DNA from: Magnetofaba australis IT-1
Lineage (GTDB): Bacteria > Pseudomonadota > Magnetococcia > Magnetococcales > Magnetococcaceae
Length of the DNA: 64,000 nt
Direction: 5' to 3'
Assembly (NCBI RefSeq): GCF_002109495.1
Contig: NZ_LVJN01000018.1
Coordinates: 658,958 to 722,957, forward strand
The notes beneath the pieces were generated by a model. The model ran no database searches, was not told the DNA's origin, and was given only the letters and a program-made list of their open reading frames with translations. The position numbers were made by a program, and so were the translations under genes. Shown piece after piece: positions 1 through 9,376 of this stretch; position 1 is the stretch's first letter; every line of letters starts with the position of its first letter.

Positions 1-664
1 GACACAGATGGCCAAACCAGCGCGAACCCGCCGCCACATGGCCGATCTCCTCTTTGGCGATGCGGGCGATAAGAGCGGCGCTGGCCTCGTCTCCCGCCTG
101 ACGGAACTTCGCCTGCATGATGGGCGCCGCCTCCAGGGCGCGCGCTTCCAGATAACGCGGCACCATCATCATGCGCGCCAAGGGGTCGTCCGCCGTGCGC
201 GCCGCCATATCCCACAATCCATTATGGGCGGCGAAGTCGCCGTAGTCGGCCCCGGCGTCGCGCAATCGCGCCCGCAGCGCCGTGAAGTGTTCGGCCTCCT
301 CCAACGCCACCTGCGCCCACTGCTGATAATAGGCCAGCGGCATGCCGCGAAAGCGGACCACCGCATCCCAGGCAAGATTGGTGGCGACAAACTCAATATG
401 CGTGAGCGCATGCAGGTGCGCGGCGCGGCCACTGCCCGAGCCGGGGTTGCGCTTGGCCACCCGCCGCGGATCCACCAGTTCGGGCTTGGCGGGGGCGCCG
501 GGATCCGCCAGCGCCTCAGCGCGCAGCGGGCCATCCTCCAGTTCCGAAGCCGCGCGCCACAGCGCCGCCGCCTGTTCGGTGAGGGCCATCTTTGCATCGG
601 CATCCACCGCCGCGCGCGCCGCCTCGGCGGCGTCAAACAACGCTTTTGCAGTCGCCTCGGCCAT
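1..664 (-). CDS. DUF455 ferritin-like protein (C-terminus off the window)
   Basis: The frame starts at an ATG (complement of 662-664) and is still open at the left edge, so about 221 N-terminal residues are visible and the end is missing. Regularly spaced Glu/His motifs, 'HIEFVATNLAWD' near residue 88, 'EEAEHF' near 120, 'RYLEARALEA' near 165 and 'KEEIGHV' near 205, match the helical metal-binding pattern of DUF455 proteins, a ferritin-like group related to the tRNA hydroxylase MiaE. The usual substrate of DUF455 proteins is not known. The gene is divergent from xseA with about 70 bp between the two starts, so the promoters lie back to back. The family call is good; the biochemical role is not established. 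Confidence 0.8.
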   Translation of the reverse strand, partial: MAEATAKALFDAAEAARAAVDADAKMALTEQAAALWRAASELEDGPLRAEALADPGAPAKPELVDPRRVAKRNPGSGSGRAAHLHALTHIEFVATNLAWDAVVRFRGMPLAYYQQWAQVALEEAEHFTALRARLRDAGADYGDFAAHNGLWDMAARTADDPLARMMMVPRYLEARALEAAPIMQAKFRQAGDEASAALIARIAKEEIGHVAAGSRWFGHLC

Positions 665-737
665 AACGCCCCTTTTCACCCTCGCCGTCTTGCGCCACAG
701 CTTGCCAATCCCAGCCTATGGCGGCATCATCCAACCC

Positions 738-2090
738 ATGATGATAGAACAAGATGACAGCGGCTGGAACCGCATACTCTCGGTTTCCCAACTCAACGAG
801 CAGATTCGCGATCTGTTGGCCGAACGCTACCCCTATGTCAAGCTGCGCGGCGAGATCTCCAAACTCAGCGCGCCGTCGTCGGGCCACCTCTACTTCTCCC
901 TCATCGACGAATTCTCCACCATCCGCGCGGTGGTATGGCGCTCCACCAAGGCGCGCATGACCTTCCAACCGCGCCAGGGCGACGCCGTAGTGGCCACCGG
1001 CCGCATCGACGCCTATCCGCCCCGCGGCGAGTATCAGTTCATCGTTGAGGCGATCCAGCCCGAAGGCGCGGGCGGCGAACGCGAACGCCTGCTGGCGCTG
1101 CACGCCAAATTGGAAGCCGAAGGGCTGTTCGACGAATCCCGCAAGCAGCCGCTGCCCTATCTCCCCGAGACCATCGGCGTGGTCACCTCTCAGAGCGGCG
1201 CGGCGATTCATGACATCATCCAGGTGCTGGAGACGCGCTTCGCGGGTTTTCACCTGATCCTCGCCCCGGCGCTGGTGCAGGGCGTCGGCGCGCCGGAGTC
1301 CATCGCCGCCGCTCTGACGCGCCTGGACGCCAGCGGTCTGTGCGATGTGATCATCTGCGGACGCGGCGGCGGCTCGGCGGAGGATCTGGCCTGCTTCAAC
1401 AGCGAACGGGTGGTGCGCGCCATCGCCGCCTGCCGCACCCCGATCGTGAGCGCGGTGGGCCATGAGGTGGACGTCACCCTGGCCGACATGGCCGCCGACC
1501 TGCGCGCCGCCACCCCCTCGGCGGCGGCGGAACGAGTGATGCCGGAGAAGCGCGAACTGCGGGCGCGCATCGATGGTCTGCTCGCCCTGCTGCAGAAGGC
1601 CGCCAGCGATCGGATTCGCCGCCAACGCCAGCTCACCGCCGCCCTGGCGCAGCGGCTGCAACACCCAAAACGCCGCATCGACCTGGCCCGCATGCGCGCC
1701 GACGAGATGAATGAACGCCTGGCCGACGCCTTCAACCGACTGCGCGCCCAGCGTCAAACCCGCGTCGAGCAGAGCGTCAAACGATTAAACGCCTGGGCGG
1801 GCGGCCCCACTTTGGCGCGCGCCTCCCGCCAACTGAACCAGTCTCAACGTCAACTGGGACAAGCGGTTGTGCGCGACCTGCAAAACAAACGCGCCAAACT
1901 GGCGGCTTTGGAAGCGCGTTTGCATGCCCTCTCGCCACTGGCGGTTCTGGAGCGCGGCTACGCCATTGCGCGCAACGCCCAAGGCGAAATCCTACGCTCC
2001 ACCGAACATCTGAACCGTGACGAGACCATCGCCGTCACCCTCGCCCAAGGCTCCGTTGAGGCCACGGTGACGCGCATCAAGCGAAAGTAG
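738..2090 (+). CDS. xseA: Exodeoxyribonuclease VII large subunit
   Basis: XseA degrades single-stranded DNA together with the small subunit XseB. The 450-residue length matches the family (about 450). An N-terminal OB-fold region starts at 'PYVKLRGEISKLSAPSSGHL', followed by the conserved 'GRGGGSAEDL' and 'VGHEVDVTLADMAADLRA' stretches of the catalytic domain, then a long charged helical region and a C-terminal 'LERGYAIARN' motif. The frame stays open for almost 400 bases upstream, but that part is low-complexity and antisense to the DUF455 gene. The paired ATGs at 738/741 fit where homologues begin. xseB lies about 1 kb downstream, separated by a peptidase gene. Confidence 0.95.
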   Translation: MMIEQDDSGWNRILSVSQLNEQIRDLLAERYPYVKLRGEISKLSAPSSGHLYFSLIDEFSTIRAVVWRSTKARMTFQPRQGDAVVATGRIDAYPPRGEYQFIVEAIQPEGAGGERERLLALHAKLEAEGLFDESRKQPLPYLPETIGVVTSQSGAAIHDIIQVLETRFAGFHLILAPALVQGVGAPESIAAALTRLDASGLCDVIICGRGGGSAEDLACFNSERVVRAIAACRTPIVSAVGHEVDVTLADMAADLRAATPSAAAERVMPEKRELRARIDGLLALLQKAASDRIRRQRQLTAALAQRLQHPKRRIDLARMRADEMNERLADAFNRLRAQRQTRVEQSVKRLNAWAGGPTLARASRQLNQSQRQLGQAVVRDLQNKRAKLAALEARLHALSPLAVLERGYAIARNAQGEILRSTEHLNRDETIAVTLAQGSVEATVTRIKRK

Positions 2091-2091
2091 G

Positions 2092-2976
2092 TTGACCGTG
2101 TTGCGCCCTATCCGTCTGTTGCCCGCGCTGCTGTGTATTGCGGCGCTGAATCTGCTTCTCACTCCCTTCTCCGCCCGCGCCGCTGAGATGATCCTCTCCG
2201 GCGAACTCATCCCCGGCTCGGCGGTGCTATTACAAGTCGAAGGCTACCCCGATGGCTCCAAGCTCAGTGGAACCCTGGCGGGCAAAAGCTTCCCCTTCAC
2301 CGCCGAAGGCGCCGCCATCCTCGCCCTGGATATGGAGACCAAACCCGGCCCGGTGACTCTCAAAGTTAACATTCAGCGCCCCGACGGCCAGGTGGAGACC
2401 CTGCGTGAACGCCTGAGCGTGCCCAAGCGCGACTACAAGACCGAGCGCATCGACGGCCTGCCCAAGAAGAAGGTGGAGCTCAACCCCGCCGACCTCAAAC
2501 GCGCCACCATCGAAACCCGCGCCATCAAGCAGACCTACAATAGTCGCGGCGGACGCCCGGGCTTTCTGCTGGGCTTCCAGATGCCGGTCACCGGCCGTTT
2601 CTCCGGCATTTTCGGCTCGCGCCGGGTGCTCAACGGCAAGCCGCGCCGCCCCCATAACGGCGTCGACATCGCCGCGCCCCAGGGTACGCCCATCGTCTCC
2701 ATCGCCCCCGGCGAGGTCAAACTGGCGGGCGATGACTACTTCTTTACCGGCAACACCGTGGTGGTGCACCACGGCCACGGCGTCACCTCGCTCTACTCGC
2801 ATATGAACAAGATTCTGGTCAAACCGGGCCAGTGGGTCGGCGCTGGGGAGCAAATTGGCGAGATCGGCATGACCGGACGCGCCACCGGCCCCCATCTGCA
2901 TTGGGGCGTCATGGTCCGCCACGCCCGCGTCGACCCCCTGCTGCTGCCGGGAATTCGCGACAGCGTCACCCCCTGA
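2092..2976 (+). CDS. M23 family (LytM-type) peptidoglycan endopeptidase
   Basis: Secreted zinc metallopeptidase expected to cleave peptidoglycan cross-links in the periplasm. The N-terminus has a hydrophobic signal peptide ending near 'FSARAAEM'. The C-terminal third (about residues 165-290) is a LytM/M23 domain with zinc-ligand motifs 'RPHNGVDIAAP' and 'GPHLHWGVMV' and the 'YSHMNK' segment. All expected ligands are present, so it is probably active. The start is a TTG one base after the xseA stop; a GTG at 2098 is an alternative. It sits between xseA and xseB in the same transcription unit, a linkage I cannot explain functionally. Confidence 0.88.
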   Translation: MTVLRPIRLLPALLCIAALNLLLTPFSARAAEMILSGELIPGSAVLLQVEGYPDGSKLSGTLAGKSFPFTAEGAAILALDMETKPGPVTLKVNIQRPDGQVETLRERLSVPKRDYKTERIDGLPKKKVELNPADLKRATIETRAIKQTYNSRGGRPGFLLGFQMPVTGRFSGIFGSRRVLNGKPRRPHNGVDIAAPQGTPIVSIAPGEVKLAGDDYFFTGNTVVVHHGHGVTSLYSHMNKILVKPGQWVGAGEQIGEIGMTGRATGPHLHWGVMVRHARVDPLLLPGIRDSVTP

Positions 2977-3074
2977 TCACCCGCTTTCTTGCCGCAACGC
3001 GCCCGCGTGACATTGATCCGGTCGCGCGGGTCTGTTATCCATAAGGGTTCGCAAAACCCGTTGGGAAACAGAGT

Positions 3075-3284
3075 ATGAAGAGCGCCCCGGCATTTGAAGA
3101 GTCCCTGGAACGTTTGGAAGAGCTCGTGCTTGAGCTTGAGCGCGGCGAGCTGCCCCTGGAAGAGGGGTTGGCCGCGTTTGAGGAGGGCGTGCGGCTGGCC
3201 AAACAGTGTCAAAAGCGCCTGGATTCGGCGGAGAAACGCATCGACAAGCTGTTGGGCGACTCCGCTGAGGAGAGCGCCTCGTGA
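3075..3284 (+). CDS. xseB: Exodeoxyribonuclease VII small subunit
   Basis: A 69-residue acidic helical protein with the XseB signature 'FEESLERLEELVLELERGEL' and 'LEEGLAAFEEGVRLAKQCQK'. It binds several copies per XseA to form exonuclease VII. The stop codon overlaps the GTG start of ispA in a GTGA motif, so translation is probably coupled. Confidence 0.95.
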   Translation: MKSAPAFEESLERLEELVLELERGELPLEEGLAAFEEGVRLAKQCQKRLDSAEKRIDKLLGDSAEESAS

Positions 3285-4171
3285 CATTTGATTTCCACGC
3301 CTATCTCAAATCCCGCAAAGCGTTGGTGGAAGAGGCGCTGGACCGCCTGGTCCCCGCCGCCGACCGTCTGCCTGCGCGTCTGAACGGCGCCATGCGCTAC
3401 AGCCTGCTCATCGGCGGCAAGCGTCTGCGTCCGATCCTCGCTCTGGCCGCGTGTGAAGCGGTGGGCGCGCCCTTGGAGCGCGCCATGAACTTCGCCGCTG
3501 CGCTGGAGTGCATCCACACCTATTCGCTCATTCACGACGACCTGCCCGCCATGGATGACGATGATCTGCGTCGCGGACACCCCACCTGCCACAAACAGTA
3601 TGACGAAGCCACCGCCATTTTGGCTGGCGACGCCCTGCTCACCCTGGCCTTCGAGCTGGCGGCCCGCCCAGTGGAAGAGGTGCGCGCTGAGCAACAATTG
3701 GCGATTATCGAGAAACTCTCCGCCGCCGCCGGGGTCCATGGCATGGTGGGCGGTCAAATGTTGGATATGGAAGCCGAGGGTCAGGAGCTGGATCTCCCTG
3801 GTCTGCAGAACATCCATATCCACAAGACCGGCGCGCTGATCTACATCGCCTGTTTGGGCGGCGCCCTGCTGGGCGGAGGCACTCCAGAGCAGGCGCAACA
3901 ACTGAAACGCTACGGCGAGCGCATAGGCTTGGCCTTCCAGATCACCGACGACATCCTCGATGAGGTGGGCGACAGTCTGGAGATGGGCAAGAACGTCGGC
4001 GCCGACCGCGAACACAACAAGGCCACCTACCCCAAACTCATGGGGCTGGCGCAGGCGCGCCAGGAGGCCCAACGCCATATCGACGAAGCGATCAAATGTC
4101 TGCACGACCTGCCGGGTGACGCCGAGCCGCTGCGCGAGTTGGCGCGCTACATCATCAGCCGGACCCATTGA
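3281..4171 (+). CDS. ispA: Farnesyl/geranylgeranyl diphosphate synthase (IspA type)
   Basis: Condenses IPP with DMAPP/GPP to make farnesyl diphosphate for quinones and undecaprenyl lipid carriers. Of 296 residues, the two Asp-rich Mg-binding motifs are intact: 'HDDLPAMDDDDLRRG' (first, near residue 86) and 'FQITDDILDE' (second, near 222). 'GGKRLRP' near the N-terminus binds diphosphate. It starts at GTG overlapping the xseB stop and is followed at once by dxs, the classic xseB-ispA-dxs order. The chain-length-determining residues before the first DDxxD look like a C15 synthase, but this is inference. Confidence 0.95.
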   Translation: MTFDFHAYLKSRKALVEEALDRLVPAADRLPARLNGAMRYSLLIGGKRLRPILALAACEAVGAPLERAMNFAAALECIHTYSLIHDDLPAMDDDDLRRGHPTCHKQYDEATAILAGDALLTLAFELAARPVEEVRAEQQLAIIEKLSAAAGVHGMVGGQMLDMEAEGQELDLPGLQNIHIHKTGALIYIACLGGALLGGGTPEQAQQLKRYGERIGLAFQITDDILDEVGDSLEMGKNVGADREHNKATYPKLMGLAQARQEAQRHIDEAIKCLHDLPGDAEPLRELARYIISRTH

Positions 4172-4179
4172 GACCCATT

Positions 4180-6051
4180 ATGCCCACCTCGCTGCTACAG
4201 AGCATCGACTCACCCACCGATCTGCGCAAATTGCCGGAATCGGATCTGCCCAAACTGGCCGACGAGTTGCGCCAGTTCATCATTCAGACCGTCTCCAAAA
4301 CCGGCGGCCACCTGGGCGCGGGCCTGGGCGTGGTGGATCTGACCATCGCCCTGCACTACATCTTCAACACCCCCGATGACCGATTGGTGTGGGACGTGGG
4401 CCATCAGTGCTATCCGCACAAAGCCCTCACCGGGCGGCGCGATCAGCTCCACACCCTGCGCCAGAAGGATGGCGTCTCCGGCTTCACCAAACGCTCCGAG
4501 AGCATTTACGATCCGTTCGGCGCCGGACACTCCTCCACCTCCATCTCAGCGGCGCTGGGCATGGCGGCGGCGGCGCGCAAGCAGAAGAGCGGCAACAAGG
4601 CCATCGCTGTCATCGGCGACGGCGCCATGACCGCTGGCATGGCCTTCGAAGCCCTCAACAACGCCGGACACGATCGCCGCAACGATCTGGTGGTGGTGCT
4701 CAACGACAACGAGATGTCGATCTCGCCCAACGTTGGCGCGCTCTCCTCCTATCTGTCCAAAATCCTCTCCGGCGACGCCTATAATCAGATCAAAACCGGC
4801 GCGGGCACCGTGCTGGAGCGGCTCTCGCCCACCTTGCTGGACGCCGCCCGCCGCGCCGAAGAGCACATGAAGGGGATGCTGATCCCCGGCACTCTGTTTG
4901 AAGAGCTGGGCTTCACCTACTTCGGCCCCATCGACGGTCACGACTATCAGCAGTTGCTGCCCACCCTGCGCAACATCAAACGCCTGACGCGACCGATCCT
5001 GCTGCATGTGGTCACCCACAAGGGCAAAGGTTTTGCCCCGGCCGAAGACAACCCCTGCACCTATCACGGGGTGTCGCCGTTTGACCCCGACACCGGGGTG
5101 ATGCAGAAGAGCGCGGGCGGCCCGCCCTCCTACACCAAAGTCTTCTCCGACGGCCTCATCGAACTGGCCGCCAGCAATCCCAAGATCGTCGCCATCACCG
5201 CCGCCATGATGGAGGGCACCGGCCTCTCGGCGTTCCAGAAGCGCTTCCCGGAGCGGTTCCACGACGTCGGCATCGCCGAGCAGCATGCGGTGACCTTCGC
5301 TGGCGGTATGGCCGCCGAAGGCGAGATTCCCGTGTGCGCCATCTACTCCACCTTCTTCCAGCGCGCCTATGACCAGTTTGTGCATGATGTGGCGTTGCAG
5401 AACCTGCCAGTGATCTTCGCTCTGGACCGCGCCGGGCTGGTGGGCGCCGACGGCCCCACCCACGCGGGCGCTTATGATCTATCGTTCCTGCGCGCCATCC
5501 CTAACACCACCATTATGGCGCCTTCGGACGAAAATGAACTGCGGCGCATGCTGGCCACGGCGGCCAAACTGGGCAAACCAGCGGTAATCCGCTATCCGCG
5601 CGGCAATGCCCTGGGGCTGGAACTGGAGCCCATGACGCCGATCCCCGTAGGCTCTGCGCGGCAGTTGCGCGACGGCGCTGACGCCGCCATTCTGGCGGTG
5701 GGCGAGCACGCCCATGCGGCGCTGGCGGCGGCCAATACGTTGGCTGATGAGGGGATTAACTGTGCGGTGTATGACGCCCGCTTCATCAAACCGTTGGACG
5801 CTGCCATGGTGCGCGCCGCCGCCAAAACCGGGACCATTCTCACCGTCGAAGAGAACGCGGTGATGGGCGGCTTTGGCTCGGCGGTGCTGGAGAAGCTGAG
5901 CGAAGAGGGCCTGCTGGCGGGCGGCGTGCGTTTCCGCAGCTTGGGCATCCCCGATCGCTTCATTCCCCAGGGCAGTCAGAAGGAGCTGCGCGCCGAACTG
6001 GGATTGGACGCCGAGGGCATCGCCGCAGCCATGCGCGCCTTGCGCGCTTAA
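4180..6051 (+). CDS. dxs: 1-deoxy-D-xylulose-5-phosphate synthase
   Basis: First enzyme of the MEP isoprenoid pathway: pyruvate plus glyceraldehyde 3-phosphate to DXP, using thiamine diphosphate. About 623 residues. Visible are the ThDP-binding motif 'GDGAMTAGMAFEALNNAG', the catalytic His region 'GHQCYPHK', and the pyrimidine-binding 'GIAEQHAVTFAGGMA' with its Glu. ATG at 4180 gives the expected N-terminus; an in-frame TTG at 4168 overlapping the ispA stop is possible. Last gene of the ispA-dxs pair. Confidence 0.96.
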   Translation: MPTSLLQSIDSPTDLRKLPESDLPKLADELRQFIIQTVSKTGGHLGAGLGVVDLTIALHYIFNTPDDRLVWDVGHQCYPHKALTGRRDQLHTLRQKDGVSGFTKRSESIYDPFGAGHSSTSISAALGMAAAARKQKSGNKAIAVIGDGAMTAGMAFEALNNAGHDRRNDLVVVLNDNEMSISPNVGALSSYLSKILSGDAYNQIKTGAGTVLERLSPTLLDAARRAEEHMKGMLIPGTLFEELGFTYFGPIDGHDYQQLLPTLRNIKRLTRPILLHVVTHKGKGFAPAEDNPCTYHGVSPFDPDTGVMQKSAGGPPSYTKVFSDGLIELAASNPKIVAITAAMMEGTGLSAFQKRFPERFHDVGIAEQHAVTFAGGMAAEGEIPVCAIYSTFFQRAYDQFVHDVALQNLPVIFALDRAGLVGADGPTHAGAYDLSFLRAIPNTTIMAPSDENELRRMLATAAKLGKPAVIRYPRGNALGLELEPMTPIPVGSARQLRDGADAAILAVGEHAHAALAAANTLADEGINCAVYDARFIKPLDAAMVRAAAKTGTILTVEENAVMGGFGSAVLEKLSEEGLLAGGVRFRSLGIPDRFIPQGSQKELRAELGLDAEGIAAAMRALRA

Positions 6052-6201
6052 GCAGCTCTCGCGCTCCCTTTTTCGTAGAGTGGCGCGCTTATCAAGGCCT
6101 GTGACAATCCCAGCGACTGACGCCGCCGCCTTTGCTCATCGTTCATTGGCTTTTCGCGCAGCCGCCGCTCTGCGCGTTCTATTCTGATTTGCAGTTACGC
6201 T

Positions 6202-6987
6202 ATGCCGCTCGCCAAACCACCCAAACGCCGTTTTGACGAACTCCTGCTGGCCGCCGGTCTGGCCGAAGATCTCAAGCAGGCGCAGAGCTTCATCATGACC
6301 GGCAAGGCGCTGGTAGATGACCGACCTGTGGTCAAACCCGGCCAACTGATCCGCGCCGACGCCGCGCTGCGCGTCAAAGGCGTCGCCTCCCACCCCTGGG
6401 TTTCACGCGGCGGGGTCAAACTGGCCCATGCCCTGGACCACTTCGCCATCGACCCCGCCAACCTGACCGCCATCGATCTGGGCGCCTCCACCGGCGGCTT
6501 TACCGACGTGCTGCTGCAACGCGGCGCGCGGCGCGTCTATGCCGTGGACGTGGGCTATGGGCAGTTGGCGTGGAAGCTGGTTCAGGATCCCCGCGTGGTC
6601 AATCTGGAGCGCTGCAACGCCCGGGAGTTGGACGCCCGCCAAATCCCTGACCCCATTGATCTCCTGGTGTGCGACGCCAGTTTCATCCCATTGCGGGTGA
6701 TCCTACCTGCGGCCCTGGCGCTGCTCAAACCCGGCGGCCACGGCGTGGTGCTGATCAAACCCCAGTTCGAGGCGTCCAAAGCGATTGTGGATGCGGGCGG
6801 CGGCGTGGTGCGGGATACGGCGGAGATAGACCGCTGCGTGCAGGACGTCACCGAGTGGATGACGACGCAGGCGAGACTGCGGGTGCTGGGCGTCAGCCCC
6901 TCGCCCATCACCGGGCCGAAAGGCAATCAGGAGCAGCTCTGCCATTTTGAAAATGAAAACGGCACAGAACGATCAATGTTTGCGTGA
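6202..6987 (+). CDS. tlyA: TlyA family rRNA (cytidine-2'-O)-methyltransferase
   Basis: 261 residues: an S4 RNA-binding domain (about 10-70, 'RFDELLLAAGLAEDLKQAQS') followed by an FtsJ/RrmJ-type methyltransferase domain with the SAM motif 'DLGASTGGFTD' near residue 95 and the K-D-K-E set including 'CDASFI' and 'LIKPQFEA'. Homologues methylate 16S and 23S rRNA and sometimes have haemolysin-like annotations. The last roughly 15 residues after 'GPKGNQEQLCHF' do not look like the family C-terminus. They are encoded by the terminal repeat and inner border of a dispersed repeat element, so the natural end has been replaced by insertion. Confidence 0.92.
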   Translation: MPLAKPPKRRFDELLLAAGLAEDLKQAQSFIMTGKALVDDRPVVKPGQLIRADAALRVKGVASHPWVSRGGVKLAHALDHFAIDPANLTAIDLGASTGGFTDVLLQRGARRVYAVDVGYGQLAWKLVQDPRVVNLERCNARELDARQIPDPIDLLVCDASFIPLRVILPAALALLKPGGHGVVLIKPQFEASKAIVDAGGGVVRDTAEIDRCVQDVTEWMTTQARLRVLGVSPSPITGPKGNQEQLCHFENENGTERSMFA

Positions 6988-7261
6988 CGTAGGGTAATCT
7001 TGCGCTGTCTATTGGCCGCCGACTGGTCGGCGGCGGGGTCTGGGGTCCGCGACCCCAGCGGCCAAAGGTGTGTAATCTAGGGCGGCGCCCCACGATTTGG
7101 CAGGATTGTCAAATCGGACTCGCGCAGCGAGCCCGCAGGGTGAGGGTCATGGATGGCCCGAATCACGGTTTGGTCGTTGGGAGCTCGAGGGCAAAGCCCT
7201 CGATATCTTTCATCGCCAAAATCGCTCAAGTTCAATTCTGAATTTGACTGAGTATATAGGG
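6941..7261 (+). mobile_element. MITE-like repeat, copy M1 (intact, long form)
   Basis: About 320 bp, non-coding apart from the tlyA 3' end. From left: a degenerate terminal repeat with 'aacggcacagaacgatcaat', then 'gtttgcgtgacgtag', the palindromic block 'gccgccgactggtcggcggc', a GC hairpin, module B ('ggcaggattgtcaaatcgg', 'gagcccgcagggtgag', 'ccatggatggcccgaat'-like text), the hairpin block 'gagggcaaagccctc', 'gatatctttcat', and the right terminal repeat ending 'ctgaatttgactgagtata'. This is the only uninterrupted copy here with module B in simple order, so it is the best reference for the family. Confidence 0.75.
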
Positions 7262-7264
7262 TGC

Positions 7265-9373
7265 TCAGTTCTTGTCGGCGTCACGCTCGGCGCGCAGGAA
7301 GTCGGTGAGGGCGTCCGATGAGAGCGGACGGCTGTAGAAATAGCCCTGAATTTCGTCACACGCTTCGCCGCGCAGGAACTCACGCTGGGCCTCGGTCTCC
7401 ACCCCTTCGGCGATCACCGACAGGTTGAGGCTGTGGGCCAAACCCACGAAGGAGCGTACAATGGCCGCCTCTTCGCTGTTCTCAGTGCAGGGGCGCACGA
7501 AGGATTGGTCGATCTTCAGCGTGTGAATGGGGAAACGCTTCAGGTAACTCAGGGAAGAGAAACCGGTGCCGAAATCGTCGATGGCCAGTTTCACGCCCAG
7601 ATCCGCCAGGGTTTTGAGCTTTGCCAAGGTCTCCTCCACGTCGCCCATGGCGATGGATTCGGTCAACTCCAGCTCCAGACAGGCCGGTTCGATGCCGGTC
7701 ATGCGCACCACCCGGGTGACCATGTCAACGAAGTCCGGCAGCTTGAACTGAATCCCTGACAGGTTCACCGCCACGCGAATGGGCGGAAAACCCGCATTGC
7801 GCCACGCCACCGCCTGATTGCACGCAGTCACCAGCGCCCACTGGCCCATGGGCACCACCAGGCCGGTCTCTTCGGCCAAAGGAATGAACTCGCCCGGCGA
7901 GACCATGCCGCGCTCCGGGTGCATCCAGCGCACCAGCGCCTCCACGCCGATGAGCTTATCGCGCTTCAAACACATCTGCGGCTGATAGTGCAGCAGAAAC
8001 TCCTGCCGATCCACCGCATTGCGCAGCCCCGCCTCCAGCACCATGCGGCTGACCGATGCGGTGTTGAGCTCCTGGCGATAGAACTGGAAGTTGTTGCGAC
8101 CGCTCTGTTTGGCGTGATACATGGCCGCTTCGGCGTTCTTCATCAACTGCTGCGGATCATCGCCGTCGATGGGCGCCACGGTGATGCCGATGCTGCCGCC
8201 GATATAGAGCTCCATCTCGCCCACAATCACCGCGCGCGACAGCACATTGAGGATATCGTGGGAGAGTTTGGCCGCCTCGCCGCTATCGCGCATCTGCGGG
8301 GCGATGACGCCAAACTCGTCGCCGCCCAGACGCGCCAGGGTCGCCAACGGCGGCATGATGTCGCGCAGGCGCTCGGAGACCGCCGCCAGCAGATTGTCGC
8401 CGACATCATGCCCCAAGGTCTCGTTGATCACTTTGAAGCGGTCCAGGTCGATCACCAGCACCGCCAGCAGGCGCTTATGCTCGCTGGCGTCGCGCATGCC
8501 CTGGGCCAGTCGCTCCTGGAACAACAAACGGTTAGGCAGATCGGTCAGGGCGTCGTGCCCGGCGATGTAAAGCAGGTTCTCCTCCGACTCCTTGATGGTG
8601 GTCAGATCGGAGAACACCGCCACATATTGGTTGATCTTCTCATTGGGCGACTTGATGGCGGTGATATTGGCCCACTCGGGGTAGATCTCGCCATTTTTGC
8701 GACGGTTCCAGATCTCACCGGCCCACTTGCCCTCTTCCAGCAGCGCGCCCCACATGCGCGCATAGAAGTTCTCATCGTGTCGTCCCGATTGCAGTAGGCT
8801 GATGTTGTGGCCCACCGCCTCCTCCAGTCGATAACCGGTGATGCGCTCAAAGGCGGGATTGACCAATTCCACCACGCCTTTGGCGTCGGTCACCACGATG
8901 CCTTCGCTGGTGTTGTCGAACACGCTGGCGGTCAGGTGCAGCTGCCGCTCGGCCTCAATCATCTTGAGGAGGTAGTTCATGCGGTTGCGCAGAATCGCCC
9001 AGCGAATCGGCTTGGTGATGAAGTCAACCGCCCCGGCCTCATAGGCGCGATCCACCGACTGGTCGTCGTTGAGGCCGGTGATCATCAACACCGGCGTCTG
9101 CCGCGCATCGGGCCGCTGCTTGATGCGACGACACGCCTCAAAGCCGTCCATTTGCGGCATTTTGGCGTCCATCAGCACCATATCGGGGATCTCATCATCG
9201 AACGCCGAGACCGCTGATTCACCATCATTGACGGTCATGGCGCGCCAGCCCTGCTTCTCCAAAAAGCGCGACAACATCACCTGAGTGACCGGATCATCGT
9301 CGGCCACCATGATCAGCGGCGCGCGACTCAGGCGCGCCAGATTCACGCTTGCTTGGGTTTCGGATGCGCTCAT
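7265..9373 (-). CDS. Response regulator-PAS-GGDEF-EAL protein (cyclic-di-GMP turnover)
   Basis: 702 residues. An N-terminal receiver domain (about 18-135) has phospho-acceptor Asp in 'MVLMDAKMPQMDG' near residue 67. A PAS domain follows (about 150-265, 'FDNTSEGIVVTDAKG'), then a diguanylate cyclase domain with intact 'RLGGDEFG' near 349, then a phosphodiesterase domain with intact 'GVEALVRW' near 478, 'LELTES', 'IDDFGTGFSSL' and 'LKIDQSF'. Both catalytic signatures are complete, so it may make and degrade c-di-GMP under phosphorylation control. No histidine kinase gene is adjacent. It starts only 3 bases after the yfcE-like stop, so the two genes are probably co-transcribed. Confidence 0.95.
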   Translation of the reverse strand: MSASETQASVNLARLSRAPLIMVADDDPVTQVMLSRFLEKQGWRAMTVNDGESAVSAFDDEIPDMVLMDAKMPQMDGFEACRRIKQRPDARQTPVLMITGLNDDQSVDRAYEAGAVDFITKPIRWAILRNRMNYLLKMIEAERQLHLTASVFDNTSEGIVVTDAKGVVELVNPAFERITGYRLEEAVGHNISLLQSGRHDENFYARMWGALLEEGKWAGEIWNRRKNGEIYPEWANITAIKSPNEKINQYVAVFSDLTTIKESEENLLYIAGHDALTDLPNRLLFQERLAQGMRDASEHKRLLAVLVIDLDRFKVINETLGHDVGDNLLAAVSERLRDIMPPLATLARLGGDEFGVIAPQMRDSGEAAKLSHDILNVLSRAVIVGEMELYIGGSIGITVAPIDGDDPQQLMKNAEAAMYHAKQSGRNNFQFYRQELNTASVSRMVLEAGLRNAVDRQEFLLHYQPQMCLKRDKLIGVEALVRWMHPERGMVSPGEFIPLAEETGLVVPMGQWALVTACNQAVAWRNAGFPPIRVAVNLSGIQFKLPDFVDMVTRVVRMTGIEPACLELELTESIAMGDVEETLAKLKTLADLGVKLAIDDFGTGFSSLSYLKRFPIHTLKIDQSFVRPCTENSEEAAIVRSFVGLAHSLNLSVIAEGVETEAQREFLRGEACDEIQGYFYSRPLSSDALTDFLRAERDADKN

Positions 9374-9376
9374 GGA

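Noticed and set aside
8-757. Rightward frame at the left edge
   Set aside because: It is antisense to a DUF455 frame whose motifs are clear.
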